From the NCBI GenBank assembly GCA_018812385.1, contig JAHJDU010000478.1, positions 1-7,757 on the forward strand: 7,757 nt of DNA. Direction: 5' to 3'. Position numbers and translations under genes: made by a program. The notes beneath the pieces are model-generated. The model saw nothing but the letters and a program-made list of their open reading frames with translations, was not told where the DNA came from and made no database searches. Positions 1 through 7,161 of the stretch are shown here, piece after piece. The DNA comes from Pseudomonadota bacterium (lineage in GTDB: Bacteria; Desulfobacterota; Desulfobacteria; Desulfobacterales; Desulfobacteraceae). Each line of letters opens with the position of its first letter. Position 1 is the stretch's first letter.

Positions 1-792
1 AGCGCCATAAAAAACGATTGGCTCAGGTTTATATCATTAAATCCCAATATCGCCCATTCCTTTGAAAATTTAATTGGCAACGGGTCAGATGGCAAACCGG
101 ATCTCACTGGCATGGATCATTCTTTGCGAGCCTATTCAGGTGTAAAACAGATTCCGGGTGAACCTTTCTGGAAAATTTTATCAGATCCTGCGCATCTTTT
201 ACTTTATTTAAAGCGACATGGAAAAAAAAATCTTTTCTGCCTGAGAGCAGACCGGGTCGATGAAACCCTTATTTCATTGGGAAGCAGTATCACTTTTCAC
301 TTTAGAAAACCAGATGAGCTGTTACCCGGTTTTTTAGATGAGATCTGTGCAATGGTGGAAGCTGGCGGATCTGTGGATACAGAATATGTGCGGTATAATC
401 TTGAAAGAGCCTATTTAATCGGATATGCAGAGGAAAACGGTATCATTGTCGGGAATTCCAGCCTGAAGCATCCAAGAGAGGAGTTAATTCAAAGACTCAA
501 TACCATTACAGGACTTGATTTCAATCATTTTGTTGAAAGAGGCTACACCTCTGTCAGACCTGAATACAGAGCCCTTGGCGTTGGTGCCTGGCTGTTGGAA
601 GAGCTTACAAAAAGGGCGGGACAATTTAAGATTTTTTCTATTATCAGTGAAGACAATACTGCCACCCATAAGATCGCTAAAAAAAATAAAACAAAAAAAA
701 TTGCCGTGTATTATAGTGAAAAAATTGGCAAAAAACTGGGTATATGGATGCCCGAGGATATGATCGAAAAAGACTGGGAAATTAAATTATGA
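1..792 (+). CDS. GNAT-domain protein, 5'-truncated by window edge
   Basis: The frame is open from base 1 to the TGA at 790-792, so the gene very probably begins upstream. The ATG at 112 is the first in-frame ATG but has no convincing ribosome binding site and 37 open codons before it. Numbering from that ATG, residues about 60-226 look like a GNAT acyltransferase: an opening strand near residue 61, strand AYLIGYAEENG (100-110), and the acyl-CoA pyrophosphate-binding signature RALGVG (153-158) leading into a helix. The roughly 95 residues before it (SAIKND... to about ISLGSS) form a region I cannot assign; it is not an obvious second GNAT copy. Its stop overlaps the start of the ATP-grasp gene (ATGA), implying translational coupling. 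In such a context GNAT domains either acetylate an amino group or act as amide-forming acyltransferases. The substrate is unknown. The fold call is good, the function open. Confidence 0.8.
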   Translation, partial: SAIKNDWLRFISLNPNIAHSFENLIGNGSDGKPDLTGMDHSLRAYSGVKQIPGEPFWKILSDPAHLLLYLKRHGKKNLFCLRADRVDETLISLGSSITFHFRKPDELLPGFLDEICAMVEAGGSVDTEYVRYNLERAYLIGYAEENGIIVGNSSLKHPREELIQRLNTITGLDFNHFVERGYTSVRPEYRALGVGAWLLEELTKRAGQFKIFSIISEDNTATHKIAKKNKTKKIAVYYSEKIGKKLGIWMPEDMIEKDWEIKL

Positions 793-1670
793 ATATTGGT
801 GTTTTAACCGTCAATGATTTTTCGTTTCATCCTAACAAGCGCCTTAAACAGGCGGCTGAAGGTTCAGGCAATGAGATCATTCTGATCAACCCCTATGATA
901 TCTTGTGTTCTTTGAAAGACAGCCGGTTTGAATTTTTTATTGAAAAAATATACAAAGAACTTGATGTCATCATGCCCCGGCAGGGATCTCCCATGGGGGA
1001 TTATGGACTGGTCCTTTTGCGCCAGTTTATGCAATCGGGCACACCCCTTGTGAACAGCCTTAAAGGAGTCACCATTGCTAGAAATCAGTTTATCACTCTT
1101 CAGACCCTTGTCTCATCAGGCCTGCCTGTACCGGCAACACTTTTTATTACCAAACAGGAATCTTTTTTGCCCGCGGTGAAACAATTGGGCGGATTTCCAG
1201 TGGTGGTCAAGCAGGTGGATGGAATGGGCGGGGATGGGGTTATCAAGGTCAATAGTCAGACAGAAGCAGCAGCTTTTTTAACCGAGAATCTTAAGGCCAA
1301 AAAAGGCCTTGTCGTCCAGCAGTTTATTCCACCACAGGAACGCACGGATATCAGGGTGCTGGTGATAGGCGGAAAAATAGCCGGTGCCATGGCACTTGTG
1401 CCGGATTATCAGGATTTCAGAGCCAATATTCACCAGAAAGGACATGCCAGGCCCATTGAATTGACTGAATCCTTAGCTTCAATTGCCCTTAAAGCTGCAA
1501 AAGCATGTCATCTTGAAATTGCCGGCATTGATCTTATTGTTGAAAAGGCTTGCTCTCCTTTGATACTTGAAGTTAATTATTCACCTGGGTTCAAAGGACT
1601 TGAAACGGCAACGGGTCAGGATATTGCAAAGCAGATCTTGGACTATGTTACATCAACCTATAATAAATAA
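789..1670 (+). CDS. RimK-family ATP-grasp ligase (glutamate-ligase-like)
   Basis: This 293-residue protein is nearly the length of E. coli RimK (300), which adds glutamates to the C-terminus of ribosomal protein S6. Family landmarks are clear: the N-terminal preATP-grasp domain (MNIGVLTVND), the Lys of FPVVVK (141), the glycine-rich loop DGMGGDG (144-150), RTDIRVLVIGG (185-195), DFRANIHQKGHA (209-220), and the metal ligands D248 and E261/N263 in LEVNYSPG. The reaction expected is ATP-dependent formation of an amide between a carboxylate (via acyl phosphate) and an amino acid, in the cytoplasm. By alignment from memory, the Lys of RimK's ARDK motif is Gln here (ARNQ, Q100). The start at 789 overlaps the upstream stop (ATGA) and has only a weak GGGA upstream, consistent with coupling. 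Neighbouring GNAT and PP-loop genes, and no ribosomal gene nearby, argue for a small-molecule or peptide substrate rather than S6, but this is inference. Confidence 0.9.
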   Translation: MNIGVLTVNDFSFHPNKRLKQAAEGSGNEIILINPYDILCSLKDSRFEFFIEKIYKELDVIMPRQGSPMGDYGLVLLRQFMQSGTPLVNSLKGVTIARNQFITLQTLVSSGLPVPATLFITKQESFLPAVKQLGGFPVVVKQVDGMGGDGVIKVNSQTEAAAFLTENLKAKKGLVVQQFIPPQERTDIRVLVIGGKIAGAMALVPDYQDFRANIHQKGHARPIELTESLASIALKAAKACHLEIAGIDLIVEKACSPLILEVNYSPGFKGLETATGQDIAKQILDYVTSTYNK

Positions 1671-1689
1671 CAGACGGTTATACTATATT

Positions 1690-2814
1690 ATGAAAATTTC
1701 CAAATTTAATCTGATTAAGGATGAAGAAAGTATAAAGGCCACTGCCCTTGTCACCTTTGAGGATTGCGACCAGCCGGGAAAAGAGGTCTTTATCAAGACT
1801 TCCAAGGCCTATGAAACATATTTTGATATAAATCCCCATTCATTTCTGGTGGGCTGTCTTTTGCCGGCTATGCATTTTGGGGAAAAAAGAATTGTGATGG
1901 ATTCAAAAATCTGTCCTTTCTTAAAGGAAGGCCTTGAAACAGCCATGCATATCCTTGCGGACTGGACAAAGGGACGATACCATCCTTTGAAAATAGAAGC
2001 GCCTGCAATGTCTGAAATCTTGCCGATGAAAACACCTGGGGCTGGCATGTTTATGTCAGGCGGCATGGATTCACTGGCTGCTTTGCGGTTAAACCGGCTC
2101 CACTATTCCAGCAACCATCCAGGCTATGTTAAGGACGGTTTTTTTCTTCATGGATTCGATATAGGGGGTGTGGTTGAACGGGGGATGAAATACCATGTTT
2201 TTGACAGAGCCATGGAAGCTATTTCAAAAATTACCAATGATGCTGAACTTTCTTTGATACCGGTTTATACCAATATCAGGCATCTTTGCGATGAAAGGGA
2301 ACTTTGGCTGAATAGCTTTTTTGGTTCCGTCCTGGCAGCCATTGCCCATTCTTTTACCAGGAGAATGGATCTTGTTTTTATTGCATCTTCCTATGATATT
2401 CCCAATCTGCACCCCTGTGGCTCCCACCCGCTTCTTGACCCTGAATACTCTTCTTTGGATCTTCGGATAAGGCACAGGGATTACCATCTTTCCAGGATCG
2501 AAAAAATAAAGATCGTTTCTCAATGGGATGTGGCATTTCAGAATTTCAGGGTCTGTCTTGCCAATGTTCCTGAGCGCTTGAATTGCGGCAAATGCGAAAA
2601 ATGTGTTAGAACCATGACTGAATTGACGGCCCTTGGACTATTAGATAAAACCCGTGCTTTTGTTGAAGATGAGATTACACCAGAGCATATCTCTGAGTTT
2701 GATATCACCATCAGAGTCAGGCCGCCATTTTACAGGCCCTTGATTCCTTTGCTCCGGGAACAGGGAAGGGATGACCTGGCACAGGCAATTGAAAAACAGC
2801 TTAAGGAGGGATAA
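1690..2814 (+). CDS. PP-loop ATP-pyrophosphatase-like protein (QueC/AsnB-like nucleotide-binding fold)
   Basis: A 374-residue protein with the PP-loop signature SGGMDS at residues 123-128, preceded by a hydrophobic strand (GAGMFM) and followed by a helix. This is the ATP-binding loop of N-type ATP pyrophosphatases, which adenylate a carbonyl or carboxylate before nitrogen or sulfur addition (asparagine synthetase, QueC, GMP synthetase and thiouridylase families). A second landmark is HPCGSHP (241-247); a third is a CxxCxxC cluster, NCGKCEKC (Cys 299, 302, 305), followed by VRTM, which suggests a zinc site comparable to that of QueC. The N-terminal 120 residues have no recognised domain, and no glutamine amidotransferase domain is present. 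The ATG at 1690 is chosen because upstream in-frame starts (ATG 1645, TTG 1567) would overlap the ATP-grasp gene; the 19-base gap lacks a clear Shine-Dalgarno, so coupling to the upstream gene is likely. Exact substrate unknown. Confidence 0.82.
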   Translation: MKISKFNLIKDEESIKATALVTFEDCDQPGKEVFIKTSKAYETYFDINPHSFLVGCLLPAMHFGEKRIVMDSKICPFLKEGLETAMHILADWTKGRYHPLKIEAPAMSEILPMKTPGAGMFMSGGMDSLAALRLNRLHYSSNHPGYVKDGFFLHGFDIGGVVERGMKYHVFDRAMEAISKITNDAELSLIPVYTNIRHLCDERELWLNSFFGSVLAAIAHSFTRRMDLVFIASSYDIPNLHPCGSHPLLDPEYSSLDLRIRHRDYHLSRIEKIKIVSQWDVAFQNFRVCLANVPERLNCGKCEKCVRTMTELTALGLLDKTRAFVEDEITPEHISEFDITIRVRPPFYRPLIPLLREQGRDDLAQAIEKQLKEG

Positions 2815-2818
2815 AAGA

Positions 2819-5800
2819 TTACCTGTCTTGATGAACCCTGCTGTGAAGATGGCGGATACGGCTGCTTAAAACCTTGCAGATTTTCAGAGCAATCCCAGGG
2901 TATTCCATAGCGGTTTCCCTGAATTCCTGCTGATGGATGATTAAAAAACGAGATGGTTTTGTTGTCCGGATGGTTGCCGATCGCGGTTCGTTTTCCAGCA
3001 ATGCCATTTCCCCGAAAGAGTCCCCTTCCCTGATAATGTCGAGCACCATTTCATCCCCGCCCATAAGTTCCTTGATGACTTCTACCTCACCATCAATCAC
3101 CAGAAATACAGTTTCCCCCACATCGTTCTGTTTGATAACAGTTTGATCCCCGGGATAATTAAGTTCCTTTGTTACTGTTGCTATGGCTGCCAGCTCAGCA
3201 GGACTGAGACCGGAAAAAATTTCAATCTCCTTTAAAAGTAGTATCTTTTCACCAATGGAAATCTCGGTTGAGCTTATTCCCTGGGGATTTTTTGGCTCCT
3301 TGCCTTTCTTCATCAGAATCATTTGAATTTCCTTTGAAATATTCTTATTGATTGAATTTTCGAGTTTTTTGAGCATTTCATTCCCCTCAATAAGAGAGGG
3401 GTCGTCATGGGTAAGACTTAGTCCCATGATAACGTCCACCCAGTCTTCAGAGGATATCAGATTTGAAAAAACCTGTTTTCCTTCAGGATCGAATTTGGGG
3501 ATTATTGCCACTTTTTTGCCTTCTGCCAGAGCCATTGCCGGACTCGGGCTTTCCAGAAGCGGCAGCATGGCATTAAAAAGTTTGCGGTCCATGATATCAT
3601 TTAAAAGTTCAATGGCGTTTGCCCTCTGACTGGTATCTGATGAAAAAACTCCTCTCCATGCTGTTTTCATCCTGCCGGTTTGATCCCGGATCGCAAGAAC
3701 GCGGATGATGTTTTCAAGGACAAGTTCTTTTTGAAAAATTAAATGTTCAATGGCAAGATCCCGCATTTTTCCCGAGGGTTGTTTTTCAATATTCTGACTC
3801 ATGGCAAGATATGCATAGCATTTATCCAGGTTCCCTTTGGCAAACATAAACACGTCTAATTCTTTAATATCAAGGGTTTCCAGCAGCTCAAAAAGGCCTC
3901 TTCGAATCCTGGTGCCTGGAATGCCAAGGGATTCAACCAGGATTTTGTTATTGTGGTATTCAGATTTTTTGATTTTTCTTATGGCGAATTCGTGAATGGC
4001 ATCTGAATTGTCTGCTAACAGCAATATGGCTTTTTTCAAAGAAAAATCATCATTGATATCAAGGGCATCCAGTGCTGCCATCTTGACAGTTTCAAGGTCA
4101 TGGGAAAAATAGGAATAAATAACAGTGTTCAATTCCCTGGCCTTCAACCGGGACAGGGCGATGATAATATCCGGGATAATCTGATCAATATCGTGCCGGG
4201 ACAATATTGGAATGAGTGTATCTATGTAATCTTTTTTTCCGCTCAGCCCTGCACTGACAATTCCGGACTGTAAATCGTTTATATCATTTGATTCGATCCA
4301 TCTATCAATCATGGGGCCATATTGTTTTGGGTTTCCCTGATAGAGACATGCTGCTGTAAACCCCTTGACGACGGGATGCGGATTGTTGATGTAAGGTGTG
4401 ACAGAGACATCAATTTTTTTTATGGATCTTGACCCCTGGAGGCAGAAAATTTTTAAAATAGCAATGGTGACTTCAGGTTTTTTGGGATCTAAAAATTGCA
4501 CAAGATTTTCCATGGAGGTAGCAAGGCCCTGGGGAGAAATCATCTTGATCAGTGCTATCTTGGTTTGTTCATCCTGGTTTTCGAGAGTCTCAAGGATATT
4601 CTTATCCAGGTCCTGACTGGAATAAATTTTCAATAAATTTGCATACCATATGGCATCCTTTCCCCTGGCAGACAGGAATGCCTGTTTAAGCTGGGACAGA
4701 ATTTTATCTCCTTTAAAAATCTGTCCAAGTTCCTCTTGTTCCATGCTTTTTATGTCCAGAAGGTTGTTGGAAATCAAATCCATCAGTATTTTGGGATATT
4801 TTGCTTTAAGGATAAAGGGTGCGGCAATCCAGGCAAGCATAAAGGGTAAAGCCACCAGGGTCAGATATTTCGGGTGAAAAAAATTTCCAGATATCAGAAT
4901 CAGGCCTGATCCCACAAAAAGCGCCAACCTGACAACAGTACCTCGGAGAAAGGGGCGGATCATTCCACGGTAGGATTTTGGGAAAAGCCCTATCAATATC
5001 GAATTTGCCGGCACATTGATGGTGGTTCGAATGATATTGGTCGAAAGCCTGGCATACATGGCTGAAACAAAGTCAAAACGGAAAAGAAATGCCATAAAAG
5101 CAATCATATAATTAAAGGGATGAAACATCAAGGCAACGGGAAGGCCCCATTTCCCATAAATTCTTCCTACAAACAGGAGAATGAACAGGCTTATCACATT
5201 TAATCCGCCCCTGAAATATCCGAAAAATGAAAGCATGCCGGCTTCGCTGGCAAACTGGTCATTTACAGCATAACTGAACTGATAGTTCATGATGGGAATA
5301 ACCACGTTGGGCATAAAGGTAAGAACCAGCACTATCTTTATTAGAACGGAATCTTTGATCAGAGGCAGAACATTTTTGAATTCCTGGATCATGGAGTTCT
5401 TTTTTTCCCCATTGGTTTTCTTTTTCTCTGAAAAAACCATGGAAGGGTAACTGCGGCCCATGGCCTCAACTATGGCAGCTCCTATAAGCGTTGTTCCCAT
5501 ATACAGATATAAGAGATTATCCATCTGGAATAATTTTGCAAAATATGGTGTTCCAAAACTCCCCAGAATAAGGCCGATAACACCTCCTGCAGTTAGCAGG
5601 GGAAAGAGTCTTTTGGATTGCCGTGTATTGAAAATATCATTGCATATATTCCAGAACAGCATTGCCTGCAACAGTTCAAATTGGCTCTTGAGCATAAAAA
5701 GCAGTGGATATAAAAGTTCAAAACCAAATGGAATAAGAATTCGAATCAGGGTAACGCTGATGCCACAGAAAAGAAAAACATAGGTGAGAAGTCTTGCCCC

Positions 5801-6037
5801 GGGCAGTTTTCCCATGAAGGCGGTTAAAAATCCAGTAATGACAAAAGTAGCGACGGCATTGAGCATATTGACTATGGGAAGATATTCAACACCATATCGC
5901 TTTAGAAAAGCTGTTTCAGCATAATTGTTCAGAATGATCCCTGAACTTCTGATAATAAACAAAAGCGCAGCTGTCCAAAGGAGCAGATTGACCTCTTCTT
6001 CATACAGCTTTAAAAATCCCAGAAATTTTGCCCGCAT
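2819..6037 (-). CDS. Nucleotide-transporter-like (NTT/MFS) membrane protein fused to HEAT-like repeats and a cyclic-nucleotide-binding domain
   Basis: A 1072-residue three-part protein. Residues about 15-412 contain some 11-12 hydrophobic membrane segments resembling the ATP/ADP translocase (NTT, Tlc) branch of the MFS fold; the stretch WNICNDIFNTRQSKRLFP (129-146) is typical of these homologs. Residues about 430-920 are helical repeats with recurring VVKGFTAACL/VKMAALDALD-like units, read as HEAT-like. Residues about 932-1065 are a CAP-type cyclic-nucleotide-binding domain: GLSPAEL, VIDGEVEVI, and the phosphate-binding cassette FGEMALLENEPRSA (1008-1021) with the key Glu1010 and Arg1019 intact, so ligand binding is plausible. 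No helix-turn-helix follows. The membrane domain is expected in the inner membrane with the C-terminal parts in the cytoplasm. Free-living bacteria carry such NTT-HEAT proteins, but nucleotide transport is not shown for them. Translation begins with TAATG overlap to the upstream FGE-fold gene and a GAGG ribosome site. It ends 4 bases from the convergent PP-loop gene. Confidence 0.88.
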   Translation of the reverse strand: MRAKFLGFLKLYEEEVNLLLWTAALLFIIRSSGIILNNYAETAFLKRYGVEYLPIVNMLNAVATFVITGFLTAFMGKLPGARLLTYVFLFCGISVTLIRILIPFGFELLYPLLFMLKSQFELLQAMLFWNICNDIFNTRQSKRLFPLLTAGGVIGLILGSFGTPYFAKLFQMDNLLYLYMGTTLIGAAIVEAMGRSYPSMVFSEKKKTNGEKKNSMIQEFKNVLPLIKDSVLIKIVLVLTFMPNVVIPIMNYQFSYAVNDQFASEAGMLSFFGYFRGGLNVISLFILLFVGRIYGKWGLPVALMFHPFNYMIAFMAFLFRFDFVSAMYARLSTNIIRTTINVPANSILIGLFPKSYRGMIRPFLRGTVVRLALFVGSGLILISGNFFHPKYLTLVALPFMLAWIAAPFILKAKYPKILMDLISNNLLDIKSMEQEELGQIFKGDKILSQLKQAFLSARGKDAIWYANLLKIYSSQDLDKNILETLENQDEQTKIALIKMISPQGLATSMENLVQFLDPKKPEVTIAILKIFCLQGSRSIKKIDVSVTPYINNPHPVVKGFTAACLYQGNPKQYGPMIDRWIESNDINDLQSGIVSAGLSGKKDYIDTLIPILSRHDIDQIIPDIIIALSRLKARELNTVIYSYFSHDLETVKMAALDALDINDDFSLKKAILLLADNSDAIHEFAIRKIKKSEYHNNKILVESLGIPGTRIRRGLFELLETLDIKELDVFMFAKGNLDKCYAYLAMSQNIEKQPSGKMRDLAIEHLIFQKELVLENIIRVLAIRDQTGRMKTAWRGVFSSDTSQRANAIELLNDIMDRKLFNAMLPLLESPSPAMALAEGKKVAIIPKFDPEGKQVFSNLISSEDWVDVIMGLSLTHDDPSLIEGNEMLKKLENSINKNISKEIQMILMKKGKEPKNPQGISSTEISIGEKILLLKEIEIFSGLSPAELAAIATVTKELNYPGDQTVIKQNDVGETVFLVIDGEVEVIKELMGGDEMVLDIIREGDSFGEMALLENEPRSATIRTTKPSRFLIIHQQEFRETAMEYPGIALKICKVLSSRIRHLHSRVHQDR

Positions 6038-6933
6038 TAATCAGCCTCAAGGACCAATCTGAAACCAGTTGTTTGAAATTTTGCTCCTGGATGGGCATAG
6101 GCACGGTTGGCACTGCGGCAATACCACCCATATTTGTACCAGCTTCCCCCCCGTTTGATTCTGGTATCAGTTTTTATGAGATCATATCCTGTATCAAGCT
6201 TATGGCTTTTGTAATCCAGGTATGGATCAGAACACCATTCCCATACATTCCCGTGCATATCATAGAACCCCCATGGATTCGGGGCAAAACTTTTAACTGG
6301 TGCGGCCTGGTTCGGGAGCAATTCCATGGATTTGAAATGTTGTATACACTCGGTTTGTTTTTGCTGGTTATTCCCATACATGGCCTTTGAACAGTCAATT
6401 GCATTCCCAAAGCTATAGGCTGTGGTTGTTCCTGCCCGGCAGGCATATTCCCATTCCATCTCGTTGGGAAGCCTGTAAACCCCTTTATTCAGCTTATTCA
6501 GCTTTTTGATAAACTCCTGACAATCATAAAAGGAAACCAGAACTACCGGCATATTATCCGTTCCCTTTATGCGGTTAAATAATTTTTTTCCAATAACAGA
6601 TTTCCATTGTTTAACCGTCACTTCGGTTGATTGAAGATAAAAGGGTTTAATAATTTTCATCTCATGCAGAACTTCGTTGTTATCGCGATGCAGTTCATTT
6701 TCAGGGCTGCCCATCATAAATGATCCAGGCTCAACCAGGATGAACTCCATTCCCAGATGGCTGGTAATTTTTTTTTCCTGTGCGGAGGGGAAAGCAGGAA
6801 AGATCCATCCTATAAGAAAGGCTGCAAAATAAAAAATAAAAATTTTAAAACCTTTATTCAGGGCATGTATTTTTAAGAAATTTATGCTGATAATAAATCC
6901 CCTTTGTAAATAATTATGGAAATCAGTTTGCAA
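6037..6933 (-). CDS. Exported formylglycine-generating-enzyme-fold (SUMF1) protein without the FGE cysteine pair
   Basis: A sulfatase-modifying-factor (FGE-sulfatase) domain occupies residues about 57-298. Landmarks: GMEFILVEPGSFMMGS (61-76), RLPNEMEWEYACRAG (154-168), GFYDMHGNVWEWCSD (222-236), KRGGSW (260-265), CRSANR (272-277) and TGFRLVL (289-295). The family covers true FGE, EgtB-like and PvdO-like enzymes and many uncharacterised or regulatory proteins. In human FGE two active-site cysteines lie between GGS and the RSxN segment; here that stretch is shortened to WYKYGWYC with a single Cys, so oxidation of sulfatase cysteine is unlikely. Residues about 26-51 (NKGFK, a long hydrophobic run, then FPSAQ) form a signal peptide or membrane anchor, placing the domain outside the cytoplasm. 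The start is uncertain: the annotated TTG immediately follows an in-frame TAG, and no ATG or GTG precedes the domain, so a downstream non-ATG codon may be used. The stop shares a base with the next gene's ATG. The true substrate is unknown. Confidence 0.85.
   Translation of the reverse strand: MQTDFHNYLQRGFIISINFLKIHALNKGFKIFIFYFAAFLIGWIFPAFPSAQEKKITSHLGMEFILVEPGSFMMGSPENELHRDNNEVLHEMKIIKPFYLQSTEVTVKQWKSVIGKKLFNRIKGTDNMPVVLVSFYDCQEFIKKLNKLNKGVYRLPNEMEWEYACRAGTTTAYSFGNAIDCSKAMYGNNQQKQTECIQHFKSMELLPNQAAPVKSFAPNPWGFYDMHGNVWEWCSDPYLDYKSHKLDTGYDLIKTDTRIKRGGSWYKYGWYCRSANRAYAHPGAKFQTTGFRLVLEAD
6045..6048 (-). promoter_or_regulatory. Ribosome binding site for the transporter-HEAT-cNMP gene
   Basis: GAGG on the minus strand lies 7 bases before the ATG at 6037. 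It sits inside the last codons of the FGE-fold gene. This supports the chosen start, which shares one base with the upstream stop (TAATG). Confidence 0.7.
6898..6905 (-). promoter_or_regulatory. Shine-Dalgarno-like AAAGGGGA inside the 5' part of the FGE-fold reading frame
   Basis: On the minus strand AAAGGGGA occurs about 28 bases after the TTG at 6933 and just before the codons ATT (6894) and ATC (6891). No ATG, GTG or TTG follows at normal spacing. It is the best ribosome site near this gene and suggests that initiation may be at a rare codon downstream of the TTG. Only the sequence match is visible. Confidence 0.35.
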
Positions 6934-6946
6934 CTAATGATTTTCT

Positions 6947-6975
6947 ATCCAAGAACAATTTTTTTGTATTGTCAA
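6947..6975 (-). promoter_or_regulatory. Candidate promoter for the FGE-fold/transporter unit
   Basis: A perfect -35 hexamer TTGACA lies at 6975-6970 on the minus strand. With a 17-18 base spacer the -10 would be TTGGAT or TGGATA, a poor match. Transcription would then start about 6-10 bases before the TTG at 6933, leaving almost no leader for that codon. The -35 match is convincing; the -10 is not. Confidence 0.35.
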
Positions 6976-7130
6976 GCGGAAAAAAGGGAAAAACAGGTAA
7001 ACAAGGCCTTCAGGGATTAATATAAACCCTGGATCATCAATTTTTTTATAATCGACTTGTCTTTTGGATCCATTGAAGTGATTTGAAGCTTGGGCTTGAA
7101 AGTCCAATTTAGTGTTTAAATTAAAAATTG

Positions 7131-7149
7131 GTGCTTTTCGGTCAAGCAC
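7131..7149. terminator. Intrinsic terminator hairpin after the HMA gene
   Basis: The 6-bp stem GTGCTT/AAGCAC encloses a 7-base loop. Read on the minus strand it follows the HMA stop by 12 bases and is followed by CAATTTTTAA. Read on the plus strand the stem is followed directly by TTTTT. It can therefore terminate in both directions, but the HMA gene is the only transcription unit in the window ending here. Confidence 0.65.
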
Positions 7150-7161
7150 TTTTTAGATTCA

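Noticed and set aside
1567..1689. N-terminal extension of the PP-loop protein from a TTG at 1567 or an ATG at 1645.
   Set aside because: Both overlap the 3' end of the ATP-grasp gene, and the extension (MLHQPIINNRRLYY...) reads like out-of-frame sequence. The ATG at 1690 gives a natural N-terminus.
2224..2523. Minus-strand frame of 99 codons inside the PP-loop gene.
   Set aside because: It is antisense to conserved motifs including HPCGSHP and has no ribosome site or recognisable domain.
5460..5783. Plus-strand frame of 107 codons opposite the membrane domain.
   Set aside because: It is antisense to a well-supported coding region, with no domain and biased composition typical of the reverse of membrane segments.
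6028..6390. Plus-strand frame of 120 codons opposite the FGE-fold gene.
   Set aside because: It lies antisense to clearly conserved FGE motifs and shows no recognisable domain; it is a shadow of the real gene.
7007..7032. Possible hairpin CAGGG / CCCTG upstream of the FGE-fold gene.
   Set aside because: Only five pairs with a long AT-rich loop and no T-tract at the right distance; not supportable as a terminator or regulatory RNA.
6934..7149. A 71-codon frame on the minus strand, in frame with the FGE-fold gene and separated from it by one TAG; it contains FILIPEG, which recalls the FGE domain start.
   Set aside because: It would begin with GTG inside the terminator hairpin, has no ribosome site, and overlaps the TTGACA element. 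One short resemblance is not enough to call a duplicated or broken FGE domain.
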